A stretch of DNA of 64,000 nucleotides from the NCBI RefSeq assembly GCF_036880985.1, contig NZ_JBAJNO010000009.1, positions 1,612,001-1,676,000 of the forward strand. Reading direction: 5' to 3'. The notes beneath the pieces were generated by a model, which saw nothing but the letters and a program-made list of their open reading frames with translations, ran no database searches and was not told the origin of the DNA. This stretch comes from Limibacter armeniacum. GTDB lineage: Bacteria; Bacteroidota; Bacteroidia; Cytophagales; Flammeovirgaceae. Position 1 is the stretch's first letter. Every line of letters begins with the position of its first letter. The translations under genes were made by a program, and so were the position numbers. Below, one piece after another: positions 25,919 to 33,333 of this stretch.

Positions 25919-25994
25919 TTGAGCAGAAGCAGGAAAGTACCATTTCGGAGATTCGGGAGCTGAAGGAGATGATAGAAAGGATGAGGAGGTAGTG
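25919..25994 (+). repeat. 76-bp direct repeat, copy 2 (detached coiled-coil gene tail)
   Basis: One mismatch to 20914-20989. It contains only the last ~24 codons and stop of the coiled-coil gene and is not a gene itself. Confidence 0.85.
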
Positions 25995-26039
25995 TATAGG
26001 CTAATGCCTTCTTTAAGGCATATAGGAGGTTTCTCTTTT

Positions 26040-26432
26040 TTAGCTGTTACCGGCTTTCATATATGCTTGCCACTGTACCAGCACGTATTTATTTCGGTCA
26101 TGTTCGGTGATTTTCAGAAAGCCATACTCAAAGACAAAGAGGTACACCTCCCCTTTTGCATTTTTCCAGTAATGGGTAAAGAAATTAGGGTCAAACCCTT
26201 CAGCCAATAGCGCCTCACAACGTACTGTTGCCTTTCCTGCCTTGTTGTATTCTTTCAGGATCCTTCGGTTCTGTCTTAACTGCTGACTTACCTGATGGTA
26301 GAAATCGGGGGCATCTTCCTTTGTTTTCTGATAGTGATAGACACTTTTGCAGTAATTGTCGCAGAATTTCTTGCCAGCTCTGCCTGTAAGCGATTTACCA
26401 CAGGATAGGCAATGTTTTTCGATGTGATCCAT
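26040..26432 (-). CDS. Zinc-ribbon protein divergent from the recombinase
   Basis: 130 residues. The N-terminus has a treble-clef or zinc-ribbon arrangement, HCLSCGKSLTGRAGKKFCDNY then C, i.e. CxxC-N13-CxxxC. The middle is basic and helical (QLRQNRRILKEYNKAGK) and the C-terminus is aromatic (GEVYLFVFEYGFLKI). It is divergent from the recombinase, sharing an 89-bp intergenic region with a 15-bp inverted repeat. It may be a DNA-binding partner or regulator of the recombinase; that is inference from position. Confidence 0.65.
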   Translation of the reverse strand: MDHIEKHCLSCGKSLTGRAGKKFCDNYCKSVYHYQKTKEDAPDFYHQVSQQLRQNRRILKEYNKAGKATVRCEALLAEGFDPNFFTHYWKNAKGEVYLFVFEYGFLKITEHDRNKYVLVQWQAYMKAGNS

Positions 26433-26447
26433 AAATGGTTTTAGAAT

Positions 26448-26494
26448 GCTAACCGTTGATTATACGTATATTAAACGTTTAATCAACGGTTAGC
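26448..26494. promoter_or_regulatory. 15-bp perfect inverted repeat between zinc-ribbon gene and recombinase
   Basis: GCTAACCGTTGATTA (26448-26462) and its exact complement (26480-26494), with a 17-nt spacer. The outer ends are GCTAAC...GTTAGC, the same shape as the cassette cores (R'' and R'). It may be an operator for both divergent genes or a recombinase-binding site. Confidence 0.6.
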
Positions 26495-26521
26495 CTATTA
26501 TGGTTTTGTATCTTATCAGGT

Positions 26522-27646
26522 ATGAAAACACGCCAAATTACGCTCAAGCATCTGCTGATAGCGGGCAGAAAGTATATCGGGTTGCAGTTCTACCCGGACA
26601 AGGTGGTACAGGCACTTGTCAAGGAGCTGCCCAGTCCGAGGTGGAGCGAGCAGTACCGGATGGTATTTATTCCCAACACCAAGGAAAATGTGCAACTGAT
26701 ATTTCGGAGGTTTAAGGGAGTGGCTTGGGTGAATGGGCAGTATTTTTTCCGTACAGGAGGAGCCAAAAAGGGAAATCCGTTTCCTGATGTGGAGGCATAC
26801 CGGCATCGCAAGCTCAGCGAAGGATACCGTCCATGTCCTGAATCCTATCTGGAAAAACTTGAGTTGAAGCGGTATGCCATGAACACGGTCAGGACCTATG
26901 TAGGCTGTTTTGAGGCATTTATCAACCATTTTAAGGACAGGGAACTGCTAGAGATCAATGAACTGGAAATCAGGACTTATCTCCAGCAGCTGATTCGTGA
27001 AGGGAAATCCGACTCAACTGTCAATCAGGCACTCAATAGCATTAAGTTCTACTATGAAGTTGTGGAGGGTATGCCCAACCGATTTTACGAAGTCGAACGG
27101 CCACACAAGAAAGAGCGACTGCCGGAGGTATTAAGCCAAGAGCAGGTACTGTCCATGATCAGGAAAACAAGGAACCTGAAGCACCGCTACATCATTAGCC
27201 TGCTTTACTCGGCAGGATTAAGAAGGGGGGAGCTGCTGAACCTTGAACCACGTGATATAGAAAGTAATCGGATGCTGATCAGGGTAAGGGAAGGCAAGGG
27301 AGGAAAAGACCGTTACACCATTCTTTCGGAAAAGCTATTATTGGAACTGAGAGCCTATTATAAAGAACACAGACCCAAAAAGTACTTGTTTGAGGGTGAG
27401 CAGGGAGGACAGTACAGTACCACAAGTGTCGCCAGGATTGTCAGCCGAGCTGCCAAGTGGGCAGGAATCCGTAAAAGAGTGACGCCCCATATGCTTCGCC
27501 ACTCATTTGCCACACATCTATTGGAAAATGGGACAGACCTACGATACATTCAGTCGTTGCTGGGGCATAACTCAAGCCAGACAACAGAAATTTATACGCA
27601 TGTGGCAACAAAAAATTTGAACAAAATCAAGAATCCGCTAGATTAA
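26522..27646 (+). CDS. Integron-type tyrosine recombinase of non-canonical form
   Basis: 374 residues, proposed to integrate and excise the cassettes that follow. Catalytic residues: Arg234 (AGLRRGEL), a Lys in GKGGKDR, His323 and Arg326 (TPHMLRHSFA), His349 (LLGHNSS), Tyr358 (TEIYTHV). The C-terminus NKIKNPLD resembles the IntI ending (...RSPLD). Differences from IntI: residues 265-305 run straight from KDRYTILSEKLLLEL to YSTTSVARI without the IntI insertion, and the first ~100 residues form an extra N-terminal domain (QFYPDKVVQALVKELP...). It is in the same orientation as the cassettes. It could also be a XerC/D-like phage integrase next to an unrelated array, but position and repeats argue otherwise. 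Confidence 0.88.
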   Translation: MKTRQITLKHLLIAGRKYIGLQFYPDKVVQALVKELPSPRWSEQYRMVFIPNTKENVQLIFRRFKGVAWVNGQYFFRTGGAKKGNPFPDVEAYRHRKLSEGYRPCPESYLEKLELKRYAMNTVRTYVGCFEAFINHFKDRELLEINELEIRTYLQQLIREGKSDSTVNQALNSIKFYYEVVEGMPNRFYEVERPHKKERLPEVLSQEQVLSMIRKTRNLKHRYIISLLYSAGLRRGELLNLEPRDIESNRMLIRVREGKGGKDRYTILSEKLLLELRAYYKEHRPKKYLFEGEQGGQYSTTSVARIVSRAAKWAGIRKRVTPHMLRHSFATHLLENGTDLRYIQSLLGHNSSQTTEIYTHVATKNLNKIKNPLD

Positions 27647-27743
27647 AGGAGTTTTTGACACAGTGCGTATATCAACCATGGTGCTTTTACCCCCTGATTT
27701 TACGGAATATATACCACTGTGCATTATATACAATTGTTACGGC
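27647..27743 (+). other. attI-like site
   Basis: Lies between the recombinase stop and the first cassette. It contains the inverted pair CACAGTG (27659-27665) and CACTGTG (27715-27721) and ends in the core G^TTACGGC (27736-27743). The region is conserved in the deleted platform at 23915-23996 up to CAATTG, exactly where the two copies diverge into different cargo. Exact recombinase-binding sites are inferred. Confidence 0.65.
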
Positions 27744-27770
27744 TAATCAAGCAAAGAAGATTTTTTATAT

Positions 27771-29273
27771 ATGATTAAGGAAACAGATGCATATGTGATT
27801 GTAAATCATTTACAGTTTCATTTCGGGGATGTATTAGAGAGAACAAAGAAAATTAATATTTTTAATGCAGCAGATGTCTGTGGAGTTTGTTTGCATGTTG
27901 AGTATTATTATAGATATCAAGGAATTTATGAACTAAGTACTGGTCCTGCTCAATATCTAGGTTGGGAAACAATTGATACTGTTTTTAAGCTTATAAATGC
28001 AGATGATTATATATCACTCCTTAATCGTTCTAAAGCTATTAATGTACTTGATGAGAGTGATGAAGTGAGTAAAAAAGACAGTGAGATATTATTTGAGTGG
28101 AATTCAAAGCCTCTAGATACAATATTCAATAAATGTGTGGATTTTCTATCAAAAAATTCACAACCACATTTACTTGAAGAAACAATGTCTCTTTTACCTC
28201 CTTTACCTAATAAAGAAAGAGAAATCCTAGAAGCCGCTGGTATGGCTGATTATGAATGGATCAAACGATTATTAGATGCTGGAGCAAATCCTAACATTAC
28301 TGATGGAGATAATACCCCTCTAAGTATAGCTTGGTATATGTACAGTGCTTCATATGCACCTCCTGAAACATCTATGGCATGTGTAAAATTACTAATTGAA
28401 TCAGGATCAGATCCTCTTTTGGGAGATAATAAGAGAATGCTTAGGGAAAGTCTGTTCCCTTTTGAGGAAGATCTCTTTAAAATGCTACTAGAATATGGGT
28501 GGGATATAAATTATTACACGGATGAATCGCCTGTATTTATCCTAGTTAGACAAATACCATCGATAAATAAGTACTACGGTAGCAATTTTGAAGCAGATAA
28601 ACAAAAGTATATAGATCGTTTAGATTACTTTCTTCAGAAGAGTCCAAATCTCAATGACCCGACCCTAACAGATGATAGATTATTACCTTTATCGATTTCA
28701 GAATATAAAGAAGTATCTGAGAAATTATTAAATCATGGAGCAAAATTGCAAGTAGAAGCTCAAGATGGATTTTATTATTTAACTCCCTTGATGATGGCTG
28801 TTTCCAATGGGAAGTTAGATGATGTGAAATATTGGGTTGAGAAAGGAGTTGGAATAAACTGTAGACTTGGGAATCGCTGTTACTTTCCACTTAGAGATAA
28901 TAAAATGATTCCTGCAGGTTTTACGGCTTTAGATATAGCTAAAGTGGAAGATAAAACTGAAATAGTCAATTATTTAGAAAGTCATGGAGCAATTTCTGGT
29001 GAACAAATTTCATGGAAAATTAAGATTGTTAGATATAATGGTAATCTGATGAATGTAAAAGACATTGAGTCATTAGCTAAAGATTTTAGTTCTGAAATTC
29101 AACAGGTGGTAGGCGATGATTATAAACTAAATAATTTAGAGTGGAATATAAAATATATGTTAGAAGAGGATACGGCTATAAAAACAAATGTTTTAGAGAG
29201 TTCAGATAAAAGTCTAATTGAAGCATTAGGTGAAAAATTAAAACAGTTAGATTTTGATTTTGAAGTTTCATAG
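27771..29273 (+). CDS. Cassette 1: ankyrin-repeat protein
   Basis: 500 residues. The N-terminal 150 residues are of unknown fold. From about residue 155 ankyrin-type helices follow: EREILEAAGMADYEWIKRLL, DAGANPNITDGDNTPLSIAW, CVKLLIESGSDPLLGDNK, SEKLLNHGAKLQVEAQDG and LDIAKVEDKTEIVNYLESHG. Ankyrin repeats bind other proteins; no catalytic domain is seen. It begins 35 bp after the attI core and is the first cassette. AT-rich compared with the element backbone. Confidence 0.82.
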   Translation: MIKETDAYVIVNHLQFHFGDVLERTKKINIFNAADVCGVCLHVEYYYRYQGIYELSTGPAQYLGWETIDTVFKLINADDYISLLNRSKAINVLDESDEVSKKDSEILFEWNSKPLDTIFNKCVDFLSKNSQPHLLEETMSLLPPLPNKEREILEAAGMADYEWIKRLLDAGANPNITDGDNTPLSIAWYMYSASYAPPETSMACVKLLIESGSDPLLGDNKRMLRESLFPFEEDLFKMLLEYGWDINYYTDESPVFILVRQIPSINKYYGSNFEADKQKYIDRLDYFLQKSPNLNDPTLTDDRLLPLSISEYKEVSEKLLNHGAKLQVEAQDGFYYLTPLMMAVSNGKLDDVKYWVEKGVGINCRLGNRCYFPLRDNKMIPAGFTALDIAKVEDKTEIVNYLESHGAISGEQISWKIKIVRYNGNLMNVKDIESLAKDFSSEIQQVVGDDYKLNNLEWNIKYMLEEDTAIKTNVLESSDKSLIEALGEKLKQLDFDFEVS

Positions 29274-29296
29274 GTTTTTTATACCAAAATAAACTA

Positions 29297-29370
29297 GCCG
29301 TAACAAGGGGCATAGTTCACTGTCAGTTGCGACGCAACCTGCCAGCGATACCATGCCCGATTCGTTAGGC
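29297..29370 (+). repeat. attC-like site 1
   Basis: Starts GCCGTAAC (reverse complement of the cassette's own first core GTTACGGC) and ends GTTAGGC. Inner arms GGGGCAT / ATGCCC and a GTTGC-GAC-GCAAC hairpin fold it on itself. 74 bp. Confidence 0.85.
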
Positions 29371-29379
29371 ATAACTAAA

Positions 29380-30207
29380 ATGAAAGATTTTAAATTTTCT
29401 GGAAATTGGAGCTCGTACATTAATCTCCACCATTTTGACACTTATTATTCAAAAAAATATTCTGCAAGTGGAGTTGAACTGGAACAGAAACAAGGAAATG
29501 AAATAAAATTAGTATTTGCCGATGAATACCAAGATTTTGACCCTGACCCTAAAAAGGAACAAATTAATACCATCAATTTTCTTCTTGACGAAAAGAATCA
29601 ATTAAGTATCATTGAATCGATAATTGGCTATTTAAAAGAAGTAATTTATCCATATTATAAAGAAGAAATTTTTCTAGAAGAGGAATATCCTCAATTCTAC
29701 CCTGAAATTGTTACTATTGACGATTTTCAGAGGTATTTTAGACTTTATCAGATTTCGATTTACACACTGAACAGAGATAATCAAGCATATTACTGTCTTT
29801 ATTTTGACATTAAATTACTTGATAGTGAACATGGTTTATCCATTGAAGTTCACAAGGACAGAAGTGTGGATCATGGTGCTAGTGACGGAACAGACGGTTA
29901 TATAATTGCAGAAGAATTAAACCTGGAAAACAATGTTCGTGATCTTATGCATCAAATAATAGATAATGAAAAACCTGTTTTACATAAACCTGACCCAAAA
30001 TACGGTGTATTAAAGCCTTGGCAAATTGATTCGAATGATCGTTTTGCTTTCAATGCATACAGAACAAATGAAGACGACTTATTAGTTGAATACATTAATT
30101 CAGGTATTAGGGATATAGGTTATTTCAAACGTTTCTATGAACTAGCGAAGAAAGATGGTCGAGAAAAAATAATTTCCGCTTTGAAAGATTACGAAGAACT
30201 AAATTAA
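29380..30207 (+). CDS. Cassette 2: hypothetical protein
   Basis: 275 residues from ATG 29380 (MKDFKFSGNWSS), which lies just after the core TTAGGC; an upstream start at 29353 falls inside the attC site and is rejected. The middle has LYFDIKLLDSEHGLSIEVHK, resembling the 'D.EHGL.i' motif of small DUF6985-type proteins, which supports only a weak guess. No signal or membrane segment. Function unknown. Confidence 0.7.
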   Translation: MKDFKFSGNWSSYINLHHFDTYYSKKYSASGVELEQKQGNEIKLVFADEYQDFDPDPKKEQINTINFLLDEKNQLSIIESIIGYLKEVIYPYYKEEIFLEEEYPQFYPEIVTIDDFQRYFRLYQISIYTLNRDNQAYYCLYFDIKLLDSEHGLSIEVHKDRSVDHGASDGTDGYIIAEELNLENNVRDLMHQIIDNEKPVLHKPDPKYGVLKPWQIDSNDRFAFNAYRTNEDDLLVEYINSGIRDIGYFKRFYELAKKDGREKIISALKDYEELN

Positions 30208-30212
30208 AATAT

Positions 30213-30368
30213 GCCTAACCTCACCTATGACACCATGGCGTGTCAGTGGGTTACGATAGGTTTGTGGTTACTTGATATCCCGCGAATTCTCTGAATTCGC
30301 TACTTAGATAAACGAAACGAAATACGAACTTAAACACGCCACGGAGCATAGCTACGGCGTTGTAGTTC
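30213..30368 (+). repeat. attC-like site 2
   Basis: Starts GCCTAAC (complement of core GTTAGGC) and ends GTTGTAGTTC. Long arms CTATG...TGGCGTGT and ACACGCCA...CATAG pair with each other. 156 bp. Confidence 0.8.
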
Positions 30369-30377
30369 ATTAGAAAA

Positions 30378-30827
30378 ATGATAAGAAGACTTATAAATAC
30401 TCTGAAAACTCAGGCCATTAAGGATTCTTACTTCGGTGAGATGGGTTCGACCTATGACAAAATTGAAAGTTGCTATTATCTTGATAAGGATATTGTACTT
30501 GAATCGATACATACACCTGTAATCTTATACATTGTATCAAATGATCAGAGGTCAAATAATAACCAGCAGAGAGCTTTTGAAGAAATCAAAAAGGAATTTC
30601 CTAAAATCTGGATTAACATAAAATCGTTCCTTGCAAAGAGTGAACACATAATTACTGAAGAGCAACTTAGAAAAGAATATAGACTTGAATCTCTGACAAT
30701 CCCCATTGACATTGAGAGGGATAAAATGGAGTGGGAAATTGACTTATTAAACTTAAAGGACGGGTTTTCAAAAATAATAGTTGAAATGAAAGGTGATGAA
30801 CCTTTTCACTTTTCTGTAGAATCTTAA
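30378..30827 (+). CDS. Cassette 3: hypothetical protein
   Basis: 149 residues, soluble, starting 10 bp after the core. The sequence alternates helices and strands (YDKIESCYYLDKDIVLESI, PVILYIVSNDQRSNN, KMEWEIDLLNLKDGFSKIIV). No recognised family. The C-terminal strand order resembles small immunity- or DUF2004-like proteins, but I do not press this. Confidence 0.65.
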   Translation: MIRRLINTLKTQAIKDSYFGEMGSTYDKIESCYYLDKDIVLESIHTPVILYIVSNDQRSNNNQQRAFEEIKKEFPKIWINIKSFLAKSEHIITEEQLRKEYRLESLTIPIDIERDKMEWEIDLLNLKDGFSKIIVEMKGDEPFHFSVES

Positions 30828-30838
30828 AAAATAAAAAC

Positions 30839-30914
30839 GAACTACAACAATGGCTAAAATGCATACCCAACCAACCTAACCGTTGCACGACATCTTAGCC
30901 GGAACGTTGGTAGC
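30839..30914 (+). repeat. attC-like site 3
   Basis: Starts GAACTACAAC (exact 10-base complement of core GTTGTAGTTC) and ends GTTGGTAGC. Arms TGGCTAAAATGC and GACATCTTAGCC pair. Nearly the same sequence as site 5. Confidence 0.88.
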
Positions 30915-30923
30915 TATTAAAGA

Positions 30924-31271
30924 ATGAAAGAAAAAGTCAAAGAGTTTGTTTCATCGAGGTTAGGTGTTCCCAAAAAACAGATAACAATGGACTCCAAAAT
31001 TGAGTCTGATTTTGGAATGGCAGGACTTGACACCATCAGTTTCTACCATGAATTCTTTAAAGAATTTGAAATAGAGAATCCTCAAGATTTTGATTTAGAT
31101 AGATATGTTACTTCGGAAAACTTGGAAATTTGGTTAATAGTGAAATCTATTTTTTCAAAATCTGCTCGTGAAAAACTAAGAATTGAAGAGGTCTCTATTA
31201 ATCACTTGATTAACGTGGCTGAGACAAAATTTTGGACTGAAGAAAGAAAAACAGCTACCAACAAAACCTAA
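30924..31271 (+). CDS. Cassette 4: DUF1493-type protein
   Basis: 115 residues. DSKIESDFGMAGLDTISFYH is the diagnostic 'DLG..GDDA' region of DUF1493, a helical family distantly related to acyl carrier proteins; FKEFEIENPQDFDLDRYVTSE follows as expected. The usual GDD is GLD here, and no Ser for phosphopantetheine is evident. The last codons overlap the start of its attC site (GCTACCAAC), as happens in compact cassettes. DUF1493 function is not established. Confidence 0.75.
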   Translation: MKEKVKEFVSSRLGVPKKQITMDSKIESDFGMAGLDTISFYHEFFKEFEIENPQDFDLDRYVTSENLEIWLIVKSIFSKSAREKLRIEEVSINHLINVAETKFWTEERKTATNKT

Positions 31272-31311
31272 AACTGCATTAAAACGCATTTTACATTAAC
31301 CGTTGTAGCGC
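31254..31311 (+). repeat. attC-like site 4
   Basis: Starts GCTACCAAC (complement of core GTTGGTAGC), within the cassette-4 gene, and ends GTTGTAGCGC. Arms around ACTGCATTAAAA / ACGCATTTTAC are weak. 58 bp. Confidence 0.78.
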
Positions 31312-31319
31312 ATTGGAAA

Positions 31320-31598
31320 ATGAAAATCACCAAAGACACATATAACCTCTTCTGCAAACATGGTAGTGAATTGCTATGGGTAAGTGACCCAATAAGAGAA
31401 CCAAGACCAAAAGGGACTAGTGAAAAAACGGACGAGGAGTTTGTTGTCTTAGCAAATTTGGACAAATGCATGGAATTGTTTCATAACGATTTCTATAGTC
31501 AAAAAATGAAAATGGAATATGCAGATAGAATCGAGAGTCTAAAGGTCAAAGTGACTGATGAAGTATTCCAATTAATAGAAAATAAATACAAAAAATAA
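31320..31598 (+). CDS. Cassette 5: hypothetical protein
   Basis: 92 residues, starting 8 bp after the core. Helical, charged (LANLDKCMELFHNDFYSQKM). No signal peptide or known motif; unknown function. One gene, one cassette, framed by sites 4 and 5. Confidence 0.65.
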   Translation: MKITKDTYNLFCKHGSELLWVSDPIREPRPKGTSEKTDEEFVVLANLDKCMELFHNDFYSQKMKMEYADRIESLKVKVTDEVFQLIENKYKK

Positions 31599-31599
31599 C

Positions 31600-31663
31600 G
31601 CGCTACAACAAGAGCTAAAATGCATACCCAGCCGCACGACATTTTAGCCGGAACGTTGAGTGT
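31600..31663 (+). repeat. attC-like site 5
   Basis: Starts GCGCTACAAC (exact complement of core GTTGTAGCGC) and ends GTTGAGTGT. Arms GAGCTAAAATGC / GACATTTTAGCC. Internal sequence shared with site 3. Confidence 0.88.
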
Positions 31664-31683
31664 AATAGTTGAAATTTAAAAAC

Positions 31684-32439
31684 ATGGATGACTTTGAAAG
31701 CCAAAAACAGAAAATAGAGATTCGAGAGAAAAGATTAAAAAATAGCACGATATGGGTATCAACATTGATTCCTTTATTGACTGTTATTATATCAATTGTA
31801 ACAACAAATTTGACTATTCAAAATAAGATAGATATAGAGAAATTGAATTTCACTCAAGAAAGAATAAAAACTCTACTAAATGAAGACGATATTTCAGAGT
31901 CTAGAAAAAAGTTGAAATTTCTTATTGAAAGTGGATTGATTGGCGAAAAGAATAATGAGGGAAATTTGTTAAAAGCTTTGAACTCAAACTTAATTAATGA
32001 AAGTGAAAGTACTTTGCAATTTCTTTTAGGAGTAAAGAGTTTTGACAGAGCTTTTAATAGTAAAAATCTGGATACAGTGATGACGTTTTATACTTCATCA
32101 ATTAATTATTTTATGAAAGCTTTAGATTTGAACCCCAATAATTATGAAGCAAGATCATATTTAGGGGCATCCTACAATAATTTAGGGATGGAACTTGGCT
32201 TATATACCCTATATGAAAAAGCATTAATAGAGTATGACCGGGCACTCAAATTAGATTCAACCATAATGTATGTTCATGTTGATAAGGCCAAAACTTTTGA
32301 GAATTTGGAGAAGTATAATGAACTATGTAATGAATTAGGTATGGTTGGTTCTCTGATTGGATTGGATTCATTTAGAATAAATGAGGTTAGTAGAATGAGA
32401 CTCCTATACTGCAATCAAGATACTACTCACAACAAATAA
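31684..32439 (+). CDS. Cassette 6: membrane-anchored TPR protein
   Basis: 251 residues from ATG 31684 (a TTG at 31669 is possible). One membrane segment (TIWVSTLIPLLTVIISIVTT) lies near the N-terminus, followed by a basic-acidic linker. TPR-like helices come next: FYTSSINYFMKALDLNPNNY, EARSYLGASYNNLGMELGLY, EKALIEYDRALKLDSTIMYV, HVDKAKTFENLEKYNELCNE. It probably binds a protein partner at the membrane. Function unknown. Confidence 0.72.
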   Translation: MDDFESQKQKIEIREKRLKNSTIWVSTLIPLLTVIISIVTTNLTIQNKIDIEKLNFTQERIKTLLNEDDISESRKKLKFLIESGLIGEKNNEGNLLKALNSNLINESESTLQFLLGVKSFDRAFNSKNLDTVMTFYTSSINYFMKALDLNPNNYEARSYLGASYNNLGMELGLYTLYEKALIEYDRALKLDSTIMYVHVDKAKTFENLEKYNELCNELGMVGSLIGLDSFRINEVSRMRLLYCNQDTTHNK

Positions 32440-32546
32440 TAAGCTCAATGAACAGGCTTAGTCATAATCAAATTTCAGTATGAAAGAGTAACTTTAGAAT
32501 TAATTTGAAAGGGTATGCTCACTGAGCTTATCTGGACGTTGGCACC
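32425..32546 (+). repeat. attC-like site 6
   Basis: Starts ACTCACAAC, only partly complementary to the core GTTGAGTGT, and ends GTTGGCACC. Arms AATAAGCTCA / TGAGCTTAT pair well. 122 bp. Confidence 0.7.
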
Positions 32547-32561
32547 AATTAAAATAAAACT

Positions 32562-33183
32562 ATGGCAAACCAAGACAACATTGACAATCCTGAAGAAGAA
32601 TTCGATAAGGATTTAAGCTTCGAATTGCCGAATGCAATTAAAAGGACTATCAGTATTCCCACAATTATTCTGATAGCTTTAATACTTGGAATTTATGCGT
32701 ATAATAATTGTTTGCAACCCCGGTCATATAGACCCTGAAAAATTTGGGCTGCCGACAACTCTCATTGCTCTGATAGTAATCTTGATAGTAATCAATTTAC
32801 CTTGGGACAAAATGGGATTTAGGGTTAAGAAAATAGGAATGATTGAACTCGAAAATGTAGTCAAAACTCAGGCTCGTGGGAACTCAAAAGAACTTGCTGA
32901 CTTACAGCGACAAATTGACGAACTAAAAGCAAAACTTCCAGAAAAAACTGAAGATAATGATAGTAGTTTGGACGATTTAGTGACGAAGTTTTTAAACCAA
33001 TACAGTCAATGGGCTTTCTCAGCTTTAAGAATTAAAAAATGGGGAGCATTACAAAGTGGCTTTGAAGGTTTAAAAAATTATGAGACTCAAGAAATAAGGG
33101 AAAGCCTTAGAAGATTACTATCAAAGAATATTGTCGTGACCAGAATTAGTAAAAAAGGAAACACGATTTACAAAATAAAATAA
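32562..33183 (+). pseudogene. Cassette 7: membrane protein gene with a one-base frameshift
   Basis: An ATG at 32562, 16 bp after the core, opens MANQDNIDNPEEEFDKDLSF... and runs to a stop at 32736-32738. The downstream part continues in the next frame: (C)NPGHIDPEKFGLPTTLIALI, a second membrane segment, and a coiled coil (LADLQRQIDELKAKLPEK) to 33183. The whole span is 3n+1 long, so one extra base near 32695-32720 would join both parts into one two-membrane-segment protein with a cytoplasmic winged-helix-like tail (RESLRRLLSKNIVVTRI). Either a decayed cassette, a sequencing slip or a frameshifted product. Confidence 0.65.
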
Positions 33184-33185
33184 CT

Positions 33186-33319
33186 GGTGCCAACACGGCA
33201 TATAGCTTATGGTGGATGAACGGCTGCCAGCAAGGTTTTCGCTCCGTAGCCAGCTTTGGTTTCGGTGGACAGGAAAGTCCTTCGAAACCGCCACAAGCCA
33301 TATGCAAACCGTTAGCATC
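33186..33319 (+). repeat. attC-like site 7
   Basis: Starts GGTGCCAAC (complement of core GTTGGCACC) and ends GTTAGCATC. Arms GGCATATAGCTT / AAGCCATATGC. Contains GGACAGGAAAGTCC, a motif recurring in site 10 and after site 12. Confidence 0.85.
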
Positions 33320-33333
33320 AATAGATCAGAATA

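Noticed and set aside
26522-27646. Calling the recombinase a standard IntI and naming it intI
   Set aside because: The IntI-specific insertion is missing and an extra N-terminal domain is present, so the name would overstate the evidence.
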